From: CAMTUW01 sp947085035
Lineage (GTDB): Bacteria > Actinomycetota > Coriobacteriia > Anaerosomatales > PHET01
Direction of reading: 5' to 3'
Length of the DNA: 64,000 nucleotides
NCBI GenBank assembly: GCA_947085035.1
Contig: CAMTUW010000029.1
Span: 12,193-76,192 of the forward strand
Shown here: piece after piece, positions 24,245 to 33,421 of the stretch
Position numbering within the stretch: the first letter of the stretch is position 1
Layout of the letters: each line of letters begins with the position of its first letter
Program-made: the position numbers and the translations under genes
The notes under the pieces: generated by a model
Database searches by the model: none
Seen by the model: only the letters and a program-made list of their open reading frames with translations
Told to the model about the DNA's origin: nothing

Positions 24245-25345
24245 ATGGACTGGCAGACATTCATCCGCAGCGAGTTCGACTCGATGGTGCCCTATGCGCC
24301 CGGACTTCGTGCGAGCGAGGTGCGTGAGCGCATCGGCGGCGGCACGGTGCACAAACTCTCCAGTAACGAGAATCCCTACGGTCCCGTTCCCGGCGCCCTG
24401 GAAGCGATGCATGCGGTCCTCGGGCACCTCAACATCTATCCGGACGGCTCCGCACGTGCGCTGAAGCGTCGCCTCTCAGAGCACCTCGGGGTCGATCAGC
24501 GCAATCTGGTGGTGGGTAACGGGTCCAATGAGATTCTTCGCCTGATAGCCCAAGCTGTGCTTTCGCCGGGAGACGAGTGCGTTTTCGCGTGGCCCAGTTT
24601 CGTCGTGTATCCCATGATCACGCAGCTCATGGGCGCGACGGCGGTGAGAGTGGGACTCGGTGCGGGCGAGGAGCACGACCTCGACGCGATGCTCGCCGCC
24701 ATCACGCCCGCCACGAAGCTCGTCTTCCTGTGCAACCCCAACAACCCGACCGGCACGATCTATGACCGCGATGCGTTCGCACGATTCATGGATGCGGTGC
24801 CTGCCCATGTGCTCGTCATAGCTGACGAGGCGTACTTCGAGTACGCCATCACTCCCGAGTACCCAGACGGTCTGGAATGGTTCGACGGCGAGCGCCCCTT
24901 CGGCGTGTTGCGCACATTCTCCAAGATCTACTCGCTTGCCGGTCTGCGTGTGGGCTACAGCGTGCTTCCAGAGCCTCTGGCCATCGCCACGAACAAGGCG
25001 AGGGAGCCCTTCAACGTCAACACCGTCGCGCAGGTCGGGGCATTCTACTCGCTTGACGCGGCCTCCGAGGTCACCAGGCGGGCTGCCCACTGCGCCGCGC
25101 AGCGCGCTCGCCTCTATGAGACGTTCGATCGCCTTGACGTGCGCTACGTGAGATCTCACGCGAACTTCGTCTACGTGCTGAGCGAGAGATCTCGCGAGCT
25201 GTTCGAGTCGTTGCTCAGTCAAGGCGTGATAGTCCGTGATTTCGGCACGGCTCCGGCTCTGCGTGTTGGCGTAGGCACGTCTGAAGACACCGATGCGACC
25301 ATAGCGGCCTTCGAGTTCGCGGCCGAAGAACTCAGGAGGCTGTGA
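24245..25345 (+). CDS. hisC: Histidinol-phosphate aminotransferase (class I/II PLP)
   Basis: 366 residues. Converts imidazole acetol phosphate to histidinol phosphate; some homologues also act on aromatic keto acids. Seen: KLSSNENPYGPVPGALEAM, YPDGSARALKRRL, FLCNPNNPTGTIYDRD, VIADEAYFEY and RTFSKIYSLAGLRVGYS with the PLP lysine. ATG at 24245 is preceded by GAAGGGG at about 24231-24237; longer frames from 24179 lack homology. Neighbours tyrA and aroA are aromatic amino acid genes, so a role in tyrosine or phenylalanine transamination is possible too. A GACAAT hexamer at 24188-24193 may be a -10 element. Confidence 0.9.
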   Translation: MDWQTFIRSEFDSMVPYAPGLRASEVRERIGGGTVHKLSSNENPYGPVPGALEAMHAVLGHLNIYPDGSARALKRRLSEHLGVDQRNLVVGNGSNEILRLIAQAVLSPGDECVFAWPSFVVYPMITQLMGATAVRVGLGAGEEHDLDAMLAAITPATKLVFLCNPNNPTGTIYDRDAFARFMDAVPAHVLVIADEAYFEYAITPEYPDGLEWFDGERPFGVLRTFSKIYSLAGLRVGYSVLPEPLAIATNKAREPFNVNTVAQVGAFYSLDAASEVTRRAAHCAAQRARLYETFDRLDVRYVRSHANFVYVLSERSRELFESLLSQGVIVRDFGTAPALRVGVGTSEDTDATIAAFEFAAEELRRL

Positions 25346-25348
25346 ACC

Positions 25349-26500
25349 ATGGCGAGAATCGTCGATACGCTCTGTGTCGTGGGAGTAGGTCTCATCGGCG
25401 GGTCGTTCGCGGCGGCCTGCCGTGCACTCGACGATGCACCACTGGTGTACGGCATCGACTCCGATGAGGCCACCGTTGCTGACGCTTTGCGCCTGGGAGT
25501 CGTCGATTCCGGCGCCTTGGCCGGTTCCGCGCTGGCGGCAAGCTGGTTGTCTCCGGGAGGAGCCGATCTCGTCGTTCTCGCGACCCCTGCGAGAAACGCC
25601 GCCGAGTGGCTCCAGGTGCTCGGTTCGTCAGGCTACGACGGCATCGTCACAGACGTCGCCTCGACCAAGTCCGGCGTGGTCGCGGCCGCACGCAAGAACC
25701 TCGCGCACGCTTCGCGTTTCGTGGGTGGTCATCCGATGGCCGGCAGCGAGCGCAGCGGCGTCGCTGCGGCACGGGCCGACCTGTTCGACGGCGCCTACTG
25801 GCTGCTCACGCCCGCGGCAGACACCGACCCGAATGCCTACCGGACCGTTCATGCGCTCGTCAGCGCGATCGGGGCCCGTGTGGTCTCGGTCGATCCCAAG
25901 CGTCACGACGAGGCCGTTGCGGTGGTGAGCCACGTGCCGCACGTTGCCGCTGCCGCTCTGTGCGATGTGGCCGCAGCGCACGCCGGTGAGGGCGGGGAAC
26001 TGCTGAGGCTCGCCGCCGGAGGCTTCAAGGACACAACGCGCATAGCCGCGGGTTCGCCCGAACTGTGGACCGGCATCTGTCTCGACAACGGCGATGCACT
26101 GGCCGCCGGCTTGCGAGAGCTGCGACTGTCGCTCGGGGAGTTCGAGGCGATGGTTCGCGGCAGGGATGGCGAGTCGATCCGCTCCTGGCTTGAGAGCGCC
26201 GCCGAGGTCAGGCGCGGCCTTCCCGCACAGTGGGTACCGGCGACGACCCGTCTCACCGAACTCGTCGTCCCGATGGTGGACCGTCCCGGAGTCGTGGCCG
26301 AAGTCACCAGCGCCGTCTCACGGGTCGGCTGCAACATCGAGGGGATCGACATCGATCACGAGACCGAGGATCGTGCTCTGCTGGTGCTCGTGCTCACCGA
26401 CGAAGGAGATGTGGAGCGCTTGCGCAGCGACCTGATCTCTCTTGGCTACGATCCGCGGTTCTCTCCGCTTGACACTGCGGAGCCGGGGAACGAGACGTGA
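25349..26500 (+). CDS. tyrA: Prephenate dehydrogenase with C-terminal ACT domain
   Basis: 383 residues. NAD-binding G12-V-G-L-I-G17 Rossmann motif, then VVLATPARNAAEWLQVL, TDVASTKSGVV, GGHPMAGSERSGVAAA and a helical dimer domain with VSHVPHVAAAALCDVAA. Residues ~302-383 form an ACT domain (LVVPMVDRPGVVAEVTSAVS), a small-molecule-binding module probably mediating tyrosine feedback. The enzyme makes 4-hydroxyphenylpyruvate. ATG at 25349 starts three bases after the hisC stop. Confidence 0.94.
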   Translation: MARIVDTLCVVGVGLIGGSFAAACRALDDAPLVYGIDSDEATVADALRLGVVDSGALAGSALAASWLSPGGADLVVLATPARNAAEWLQVLGSSGYDGIVTDVASTKSGVVAAARKNLAHASRFVGGHPMAGSERSGVAAARADLFDGAYWLLTPAADTDPNAYRTVHALVSAIGARVVSVDPKRHDEAVAVVSHVPHVAAAALCDVAAAHAGEGGELLRLAAGGFKDTTRIAAGSPELWTGICLDNGDALAAGLRELRLSLGEFEAMVRGRDGESIRSWLESAAEVRRGLPAQWVPATTRLTELVVPMVDRPGVVAEVTSAVSRVGCNIEGIDIDHETEDRALLVLVLTDEGDVERLRSDLISLGYDPRFSPLDTAEPGNET

Positions 26501-27813
26501 GCGTTCTCACCATCCGACAGGCTTGCGGTCCGCTTCTGGGTAGCGTCCGCGTTCCGGGCGACAAATCGCTCTCGCATCGCGCCGTGCTCTTCGCCTCCAT
26601 GGCTTCCGGACGCTCCCGGCTCACCGGTGTTCTTGCCTCCGACGACGTCATCTCGACCATCTCGGCCTGCCGGGCCCTTGGGGCGCGAATCGATGTCGAG
26701 CTTTGCGAGGACGGTTCCTTCGGCATCGTCACCGTTGACGGGTGGGGGGCGAGTGGACCGTCGCAGCCCGTGACTGACATCGACTGCGGCAACTCGGGCA
26801 CGACAGTGCGCTTGCTGATGGGTGTTCTCGCCGGCTGGCCCGTGGACGTGACTCTGACTGGCGATCCCTCCCTGTCGAGCAGGCCCATGCGGCGCGTCAC
26901 AGAGCCTCTCGCGCAGATGGGCTCTCGCTTCGACACGAGTCTGGCGGGTACCCTTCCCGTGACCGTCCATGGGTCAGAACGACTTGACGCGATCGACTAC
27001 GCGAGCCCTGTGGCTTCTGCGCAGGTCAAGACCGCACTGCTTCTGGCGGGGTTGCGTGCGAGCGGCACCACACGCGTCACCGAGCCGGCGTTGAGTCGCG
27101 ATCACACGGAGCGCCTCTTGCCCGCGTTCGGTGTCGCAGTCACCGTCGATGACGCGCCCGGCGCGAGCGTCACGGGCCCGGCGGCGTTGACCGCGCACGA
27201 CGTCGTGGTTCCGGGCGATCCTTCATCGGCCGCGTTCCTCGTGGTCGCCGCCTGTCTCGTACCCGGCAGCGAGGTCGTGTTGCCCGAGGTGTCCCTGAAC
27301 CCCACCCGCACCGGTTTCCTGCGTGTGCTCGCCCGCATGAACGCAGACGTGTCCACGACCGACGCGCGCGAGGAGGGCTCTGAGCCCCTGGGCACGATCA
27401 TCGCCCGCTTCAGCCCGGAGCTGACCGCTACCGATGTGCTCGCTTCCGAGGTACCCTCGCTCGTCGATGAGGTACCGATCCTCGCGCTGCTCGCTTCGCG
27501 GGCTGAGGGCACCACGCGCTTCAACGGCATCGCTGAGCTGCGAGTCAAGGAGAGCGATCGTCTCCAAGCGGTGGTTGATGGCCTGAGCGCCTTCGGCGTC
27601 CGTCTGCGCGCTGGCGAGGACTGGCTCGAAGTCGATGGAGGGAATACGCTTTCGGGGACGATGCTCGACTCTTTGCACGACCATCGTCTTGCGATGACGT
27701 GGGCGGTCGCCGCGCTCGTCGCCTCTGGCGAGACGCGCATTGACTGCTGGGAGTCCGTCAGCGTGAGCTACCCGGGCTTCTCGCATGATCTGGAGCGGCT
27801 CTTGAACCGTTAA
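26497..27813 (+). CDS. aroA: 3-phosphoshikimate 1-carboxyvinyltransferase (EPSP synthase)
   Basis: 438 residues. Sixth step of the shikimate pathway. Motifs: VPGDKSLSHRAVLFASMASG, DCGNSGTTVRLLMGVLAG (PEP site), SRPMRRVTEPL and AELRVKESDRLQAVVDGLS, followed by DHRLAMTWAVAAL. GTG at 26497 overlaps tyrA (GTGA). The start is unusually close to the first strand, which agrees with the family N-terminus. Part of the hisC-tyrA-aroA amino acid block. Confidence 0.95.
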   Translation: MSVLTIRQACGPLLGSVRVPGDKSLSHRAVLFASMASGRSRLTGVLASDDVISTISACRALGARIDVELCEDGSFGIVTVDGWGASGPSQPVTDIDCGNSGTTVRLLMGVLAGWPVDVTLTGDPSLSSRPMRRVTEPLAQMGSRFDTSLAGTLPVTVHGSERLDAIDYASPVASAQVKTALLLAGLRASGTTRVTEPALSRDHTERLLPAFGVAVTVDDAPGASVTGPAALTAHDVVVPGDPSSAAFLVVAACLVPGSEVVLPEVSLNPTRTGFLRVLARMNADVSTTDAREEGSEPLGTIIARFSPELTATDVLASEVPSLVDEVPILALLASRAEGTTRFNGIAELRVKESDRLQAVVDGLSAFGVRLRAGEDWLEVDGGNTLSGTMLDSLHDHRLAMTWAVAALVASGETRIDCWESVSVSYPGFSHDLERLLNR

Positions 27814-27870
27814 GCATCGGGTACAATTCCGGACACGACTGCAGCTCTCCCACGAAGGAAGTCACTGACG

Positions 27871-28542
27871 ATGATCGTGGCCATCGATGGACCCGCCGGA
27901 TCAGGCAAATCAACCGTTGCCAAGAATGTCGCGGAGCGGTTGGGATATCACTATCTCGATACGGGTGCGATGTATCGAGCTGTCGCCTTTCTGGCGCTTG
28001 CAAGCGGCATGTCGCCAACCGATGATGCCGCCGTCAGCAAGCTCACCGTCGAGAATCCGGTCTCCTTCATGCATGAGCCCGGCGAGTCGCTCCCTTCCCG
28101 CGTGTTCATCGGCGATAGCGACGTCACCGTGGCGATCCGCACACCGCGCGTCGAAGATGCGGTGAGTCGTGTCGCGCGTCTGCCAGGCGTCCGTGAGGCC
28201 ATGCTCGAGCAGCAGCGGCGCATCGGTCGGTCGTCCAACGTCGTGATCGAGGGACGCGACATCGGCACGGTCGTGTTCCCGGACGCGCAGGTCAAGGTGT
28301 TCCTGACGGCCACGACCGAGGAGAGGACACGCAGGCGTGCGGCGCAGCAAGCCCAAAGCGGGATACTGCTCGATCCGGCGGGGGTGCGGGAGTCGATCCT
28401 TCGACGCGACGAAGCCGACTCGACAAGAGAAATCGCGCCGCTCGTTCCTGCCGACGACGCTGTGATCATCGACACGACGGGACTCGGAATCGATGAGGTC
28501 GTCGAGCGGATCGCGGTTCTCGTCGAAAGTGCAGGGACGTGA
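27871..28542 (+). CDS. cmk: Cytidylate kinase
   Basis: 223 residues. Phosphorylates CMP and dCMP. P-loop DGPAGSGKSTVAK at 6-18, YLDTGAMYRAVAFLAL, IEGRDIGTVVFPDAQVK and a LID-like RTRRRAAQQ arginine cluster match the family. ATG at 27871 is preceded by ACGAAGGAAG. A 57-base gap separates it from aroA and contains TACAAT at 27822-27827, a possible -10 element. plsC overlaps its stop. Confidence 0.95.
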   Translation: MIVAIDGPAGSGKSTVAKNVAERLGYHYLDTGAMYRAVAFLALASGMSPTDDAAVSKLTVENPVSFMHEPGESLPSRVFIGDSDVTVAIRTPRVEDAVSRVARLPGVREAMLEQQRRIGRSSNVVIEGRDIGTVVFPDAQVKVFLTATTEERTRRRAAQQAQSGILLDPAGVRESILRRDEADSTREIAPLVPADDAVIIDTTGLGIDEVVERIAVLVESAGT

Positions 28543-29216
28543 CCCCACGAACTCCACGCGGCCTGCCGGTTCAAGGTGCGGATGCGCCCCGCTGGCTCCT
28601 CGCACGCTTCTTGAAGGCGACGCTCGCCCGACTTCTCCTACGGATCTATCGCGTACGACTCATCGGCTGGGAGAAGGTGCCCACTGGCGGTGCGATTCTC
28701 GCTGGCAACCACGTGAGTTACCTCGACCCTGTTCTGCTCTGGTCGGCCACGGCTCGCCCCACTCGCTTCGTGGCCAAAGCGGAGCTATGGGAGTCTTCTC
28801 TGATCGGATGGTTGCTCGATCACCTGTATGCGTTTCCGGTGCATAGGGCATCGGCTGACCGCGTGATGATCGCCACCGCAAGTACACTGCTCGCACGTGG
28901 CGAATTGTTGGGTATGTTTCCTGAGGGGACCCGCAAGCGCGATACCGCCCACGACGACTTGGGCCCGGCCCAGGGCGGCGTTGCGTTTCTGGCGCTGCGC
29001 GCCTCGGTTCCGGTCGTTCCGGTTGGTATCGTGGGTACCGAGGAGGCCCTGCCGGCCGGCGCGAAACTGCCGCGGTTTCCCCGAGTGACGATCAGTATCG
29101 GCCAGCCCATCGACCCGAGTCGATTCGAAGGCGGACGCAAGGAGCGGATGGAAGCCATGACTCTTGAGATCATGACCGGAATCGCTTCAGCTCGCGACCA
29201 CGCGAGAGGGGAGTGA
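28539..29216 (+). CDS. plsC: 1-acyl-sn-glycerol-3-phosphate acyltransferase
   Basis: 225 residues, membrane-associated enzyme making phosphatidic acid. The acyltransferase H(x)4D box is GNHVSYLDPVLL near residues 57-68, and FPEGTRKRDT is the second conserved block; VPVVPVGIVGTEEALP is the third. GTG at 28539 overlaps cmk by four bases. plsY and gpsA lie a few genes downstream, giving the complete glycerolipid entry route in this neighbourhood. Confidence 0.92.
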   Translation: MTPRTPRGLPVQGADAPRWLLARFLKATLARLLLRIYRVRLIGWEKVPTGGAILAGNHVSYLDPVLLWSATARPTRFVAKAELWESSLIGWLLDHLYAFPVHRASADRVMIATASTLLARGELLGMFPEGTRKRDTAHDDLGPAQGGVAFLALRASVPVVPVGIVGTEEALPAGAKLPRFPRVTISIGQPIDPSRFEGGRKERMEAMTLEIMTGIASARDHARGE

Positions 29217-30052
29217 ACATGCGCGTCGAGGTCGCTCGGTTCGCCGGCGTGTGCTACGGAGTCGAGCGCGCGTTGAAGCTCGCCGAAGAGGCTGCCGGAT
29301 GCGACTGTGACGTGTACACGCTTGGCCCTCTCATCCACAACCCGCAGGCTGTCGAGGCATTGAAGGCCCAAGGCGTCGAAGTCGCCGCGTCTCTTGACAG
29401 CGTCAAAGCCGGAACCCTTGTCATCCGGAGTCACGGTGTCGACCCCGACACCATCACGGCCGCTCGAGAACGCGGTCTGAACGTGGTCGACGCGACCTGC
29501 CCGCACGTGAGCAAGGCCCAGGAGGCTGCTCGCGCGCTCAAAGACGGTGGCTACACTGTCGTGATCGTGGGCGAGGCGGACCACCCCGAAGTCGCCGGGA
29601 TCCGCGCTCACGCCGGCGGCGATGCCATCGTCGTCGAGTCAGCCGCCGAGATACCCCAGACGCTTGCGTCCAAACGTGTCGGTGTCGTTGTGCAGACCAC
29701 CCAATCCGAGTCGCGACTCCTCGAGGTGGTGGCGTCACTTCTTCCCCGGGTTCGCGAACTCAAGGTTCACAACACGATCTGTGCCGCCACGGCCAAACGG
29801 CAGGAGTCTGCGGCCGAACTCGCAGGTGCAGTCGACGTGGTTGTGGTCGTAGGTGGCCACAACTCGGGCAACACCACGCGACTCGTTGAGATCTGCCGGT
29901 CGGTGAATCCGCGCACTCACCACGTCGAGACGGCCGATGACCTCCAAGACGCCTGGTTCACGGATGCACGAAGCGTCGGTGTCACCGCAGGAGCCTCGAC
30001 CCCTGACGAGCAGATGCAGGGCGTGATCCGCGCTGTCACCTCGATGGAGTGA
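29213..30052 (+). CDS. ispH: 4-hydroxy-3-methylbut-2-enyl diphosphate reductase
   Basis: 279 residues, last enzyme of the MEP isoprenoid pathway, a [4Fe-4S] protein. The three cluster cysteines are in FAGVCYGVERAL, VDATCPHVSKAQ and NTICAATAKRQ; RSHGVDPD carries the conserved histidine and GGHNSGNTTRLVEICR the substrate loop. Start GTG at 29213 gives the usual overlap; ATG at 29219 is equally possible. The cmk-plsC-ispH-DUF512-der order is frequent in Gram-positive anaerobes. Confidence 0.95.
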   Translation: MNMRVEVARFAGVCYGVERALKLAEEAAGCDCDVYTLGPLIHNPQAVEALKAQGVEVAASLDSVKAGTLVIRSHGVDPDTITAARERGLNVVDATCPHVSKAQEAARALKDGGYTVVIVGEADHPEVAGIRAHAGGDAIVVESAAEIPQTLASKRVGVVVQTTQSESRLLEVVASLLPRVRELKVHNTICAATAKRQESAAELAGAVDVVVVVGGHNSGNTTRLVEICRSVNPRTHHVETADDLQDAWFTDARSVGVTAGASTPDEQMQGVIRAVTSME

Positions 30053-31446
30053 GATTCATGTACGGCACCGATCACAGCGTAGCCGCCCCGTCTGACACGC
30101 TTCACACAGGTGGAGTCGTCGCGTTCGTTGAGCCGGAGTCACCGGCCGCGCGTGCGGGGATCGCCGAAGGCGACCGAGTCGTTTCGGTCGACGGACACAC
30201 GCTCGCAGACGTGATCGATTGGCGTTGGTACGCCGACGGCGCTTCACACGAAGTCGTCATCGCTGCTTCAAGCGCCGAGCCACGCCTCATCGCTCTCTGC
30301 CGTGCTGCAGGGGAGGCGTGGGGGCTCGAATTCGAGGAAACGCTGTTCGACGGCGTCCGGCGCTGTCACAACGCATGCGTGTTCTGCTTCATGACCCAAC
30401 TGCCCCCCGGCATGCGTCCGGCACTTTACCTTCGCGACGATGACTTTCGCCTCTCATTTCTCCAAGGCAACTTCGTCACGTTGACGAATCTGAAGGATTC
30501 GGACGTCTCGCGCATCACTGAGCAACATCTCTCACCGCTCAATGTCTCAGTACACGCGGTCACCCCCGCCGTACGGGCGAAACTCGTGTGCGCCCGAGAT
30601 GACCGTGCGCTCGTGCGCTTCGATGAGCTGCTCGAATCCGGAATCGACCTCAACGTCCAGGTGGTTCTTGTCCCGGGAGTCAACGACGGAGAAGAACTTG
30701 AGCGGACACTGACATGGCTCGCGGAACGCGAGGGTGTGATGAGCGTCGGCATCGTGCCGCTGGGATACACCCGCCACCAGGAACGGTTCACCTGCTCGTA
30801 CGAGGACCCGCTCGCCGCGGCGACAGTGATACAGCGGGTGCAGAAGTGGCAGTTCGCCTCTCGTGAGCGCGACGCTGTCACGTGGGTCCACTTGGCCGAT
30901 GAGTTCTACCTGAATGCGCACGCACCCTTCCCCACGACAGAATGGTACGACGGCTACGTGCAGTACGAGAACGGCATCGGCATGGTCCGGGCGTTCGGCG
31001 ACGAAGCTGCATTTCTTCGCGAGGACCTCACGAAAGCCGTTCATGATGTTCCCGCCGAAAGCGAATCCGCGACCGTCGTCACCGGCATCATGGCCGCGAC
31101 CACGCTTGCGGGTGCTCTCAACGCATTCGAAGCCGCGGGTCGGGTCAGACTGCTTGCGGTCCCGAACCGTTTCTTCGGCGGGAACGTCTCGGTCACGGGT
31201 CTGCTCACCGGCGAGGACCTCGCGACCGCGATAGCACACGATCGCGCGTCGCTTTGTGCGCCATCCGCATATCTCGTGCCCGATGTCGTGTTCAACGCCG
31301 ACAGAGTCACGCTCGACGGCTTGGACGCCACAGAGCTCTCGAGACGCAGCGGCGCCGATGTCCGTGTGGTATCCTGCGACGCTGTTGGGCTCCTCGCCGG
31401 ACTCATAGATGTCGCGAGACGCCCGCCAATCCACATTGAGGAGTGA
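30049..31446 (+). CDS. DUF512 protein with PDZ domain and radical-SAM-like cysteines
   Basis: 465 residues, function unknown. N-terminal PDZ-like segment (FVEPESPAARAGIAEGDRVV, then VDG) at about 22-48. A Cys-rich block follows near residue 105: RCHNACVFCFMTQLPPGM, resembling the CxxxCxxC of radical SAM enzymes, and RDDDFRLSFLQGNFVTLTNL, then the VNVQ/PGVND type core of DUF512. Such proteins are found in anaerobic bacteria between ispH/der genes. GTG at 30049 overlaps ispH; ATG at 30058 is an alternative. An Fe-S enzyme role is inferred from the cysteines only. Confidence 0.85.
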   Translation: MRFMYGTDHSVAAPSDTLHTGGVVAFVEPESPAARAGIAEGDRVVSVDGHTLADVIDWRWYADGASHEVVIAASSAEPRLIALCRAAGEAWGLEFEETLFDGVRRCHNACVFCFMTQLPPGMRPALYLRDDDFRLSFLQGNFVTLTNLKDSDVSRITEQHLSPLNVSVHAVTPAVRAKLVCARDDRALVRFDELLESGIDLNVQVVLVPGVNDGEELERTLTWLAEREGVMSVGIVPLGYTRHQERFTCSYEDPLAAATVIQRVQKWQFASRERDAVTWVHLADEFYLNAHAPFPTTEWYDGYVQYENGIGMVRAFGDEAAFLREDLTKAVHDVPAESESATVVTGIMAATTLAGALNAFEAAGRVRLLAVPNRFFGGNVSVTGLLTGEDLATAIAHDRASLCAPSAYLVPDVVFNADRVTLDGLDATELSRRSGADVRVVSCDAVGLLAGLIDVARRPPIHIEE

Positions 31447-31452
31447 GCGGTC

Positions 31453-32760
31453 ATGCCGCTACCTATCGTTGCTGTCGTCGGCCGTCCTAACGTTGGCAAG
31501 TCGACCTTCGTCAATCGCATAGTCCAAGGACACGAGGCCATCGTTCACGAGATGCGCGGCGTGACGCGTGATCGCAGTTACCACCGCGCAGACTGGAACG
31601 GCGTCGACTTCCTGTTGATCGACACCGGCGGTATCGAGGCCGGTAGCGCCGACGAGTTCCAGACCTCCATTCGCTCGCAGGCATACCTGGCGACCGAGGA
31701 AGCCGACGTGATCGTCTTTCTTGTCGACGGCAAGGCGGGTATCGCGCCTGACGACCTGGAGGTCGCCAAGATCTTGAAGCGCACCGGCAAGCCGGTCTTC
31801 CTCACGGTCAACAAGGTCGACACTCCGGGCAGCCTTGCGGAGACCTACGATTTCTGGTCGCTTGGCCTGGAGAACCCATGGCCGGTCAGCTCGACTCACG
31901 GCAACGGCACGGGTGACCTGCTCGACGCGATCGTAGAGGCACTGCCCCTTCTCATCCCTGATGATGACGAGGGGTCAATCGACGTCGCCATCATCGGTCG
32001 CCCCAACGCCGGCAAGTCCTCACTGCTCAACAAGCTGTGCGGCGTTGAGCGCGCCATCGTCTCCGATATCGCCGGCACCACCCGCGACTCCATCGACATG
32101 CTCGTCGAGAGGGACGGCGTCAGCGTGCGTCTCGTCGATACCGCTGGTTTGCGCCGCAAGTCCATGATCGACCAGGACGTGGAGTACTACGGGTTCGTCC
32201 GCGCGATGCGAGCCATCGACAGGGCCGAGGTCGCGCTGCTGGTGATCGACTCGACGATAGGGCTCACCGACCAGGATCAACGCGTCGCACGATTCGCGGC
32301 AGAACGCGGCTGTGCGATGGTCGTGCTGCTGAACAAATGGGACGCTCTGGAAGACATCGAGGAGAAGGAAGCCCTCGTCACGCGCGTTGGTGAGCGCCTC
32401 ATGTTCGTCGGGTACGCGCCCGTCATCAGAGTCTCAGCGCTCGGCGGACGCGGTATGGACAAGATCTGGGACGCGATCACCCTTGTGCATGCGAACTACG
32501 TCCAGAAGATCTCGACCAGTAAACTCAACCGCTTCCTCACCGACATGCGAGAGTTCGGTCACACCATGAACCAGGGAGGAAAGTCTCTGCGGCTGCAGTA
32601 CGTCACACAGACGCGCACCTCGCCTCCCGGATTCACGTTCTTTGCGAACCACCCTGCCATGCTCGATGACACCTATCGGCGCTATGTGGAGAACCGCCTT
32701 CGCGAGTCATTCGATCTCGTGGGCACCCCGGTCGTCCTGAAGTTCAGGAAGAAGGACTGA
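31453..32760 (+). CDS. der: Ribosome-associated GTPase Der (EngA)
   Basis: 435 residues with the tandem G domains unique to Der. First domain GRPNVGKSTFVNRI and NKVD; second GRPNAGKSSLLNKL, DTAGLRRKS and NKWD. The C-terminal KH-like domain ends with PVVLKFRKKD, the usual Der tail. It acts in 50S subunit assembly. ATG at 31453, six bases after the DUF512 stop. plsY follows directly. Confidence 0.97.
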   Translation: MPLPIVAVVGRPNVGKSTFVNRIVQGHEAIVHEMRGVTRDRSYHRADWNGVDFLLIDTGGIEAGSADEFQTSIRSQAYLATEEADVIVFLVDGKAGIAPDDLEVAKILKRTGKPVFLTVNKVDTPGSLAETYDFWSLGLENPWPVSSTHGNGTGDLLDAIVEALPLLIPDDDEGSIDVAIIGRPNAGKSSLLNKLCGVERAIVSDIAGTTRDSIDMLVERDGVSVRLVDTAGLRRKSMIDQDVEYYGFVRAMRAIDRAEVALLVIDSTIGLTDQDQRVARFAAERGCAMVVLLNKWDALEDIEEKEALVTRVGERLMFVGYAPVIRVSALGGRGMDKIWDAITLVHANYVQKISTSKLNRFLTDMREFGHTMNQGGKSLRLQYVTQTRTSPPGFTFFANHPAMLDDTYRRYVENRLRESFDLVGTPVVLKFRKKD

Positions 32761-32761
32761 G

Positions 32762-33421
32762 GTGATGCTCGCCCTGAGCATCGTCGCGGTCCTGGGAGTC
32801 GCCTACCTCGCGGGCGGCATCCCGTGGGCGCTCATCGTGGGGAGACGCTTTTACGGTGTCGACCTGCGCGAGCGTGGTTCCGGAAACCTCGGTGCGACCA
32901 ATGTGTTTCGCGAGTTGGGCGCGCGAGCGGCCGCTATCACTCTCGTTCTCGACGCTCTCAAGGGGTCAGCTGCGGTGCTGTTCGCCGGGTTGGTGGTGAG
33001 CGCTGACGTCTTCGGTCAGACGGCTTTCGAGTGGACCCGTGTGGGTGCGATGTTCGCCGCCGTTGCCGGTCACTCGTACTCGCCCTACATCAAGCTGCGA
33101 GGGGGCAAAGGCGTCGCGACTTCGGCCGGTGCGCTGTTCGTGTTGACTCCGCTGGCCGCAACGATCGAGCTTGCGCTGTTCATCGCGGTCGTGGCCGCAT
33201 CGCGGATGGTGTCACTCGCCTCGATCATCGTCGCTGTCATCTATCCGCTGCTCATCTTGTGGCTCTATCCGGGTCGCACGCCCATACTTGTGACGGTGTG
33301 CGTGCTCGCCGCGCTGGTCGTGTGGCGCCACCGCTCGAATCTCGTGCGTATCGCGCACGGCGAGGAGCGTAAGATATCCCTACGGCGCCGAGGTGAGGCG
33401 CTCGACCATACGGAGGAATAG
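32762..33421 (+). CDS. plsY: Glycerol-3-phosphate acyltransferase (acyl-phosphate dependent)
   Basis: 219-residue membrane protein with five to six helices. Motifs GSGNLGATNVFRELG, a hydrophobic ALKGSAAV segment and LRGGKGVATSAGAL (phosphate/glycerol-3-phosphate binding) are those of PlsY, which acylates glycerol 3-phosphate with acyl phosphate. GTG at 32762 or ATG at 32765. gpsA, which supplies its acceptor, starts at the base after its stop. Confidence 0.95.
   Translation: MMLALSIVAVLGVAYLAGGIPWALIVGRRFYGVDLRERGSGNLGATNVFRELGARAAAITLVLDALKGSAAVLFAGLVVSADVFGQTAFEWTRVGAMFAAVAGHSYSPYIKLRGGKGVATSAGALFVLTPLAATIELALFIAVVAASRMVSLASIIVAVIYPLLILWLYPGRTPILVTVCVLAALVVWRHRSNLVRIAHGEERKISLRRRGEALDHTEE

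Noticed and set aside
29213..32760. Search for a fused ispH-S1 or other unusual join in the cmk-plsC-ispH-der block
   Set aside because: Each gene has its own start, stop and usual length; the order is ordinary for Gram-positive anaerobes.
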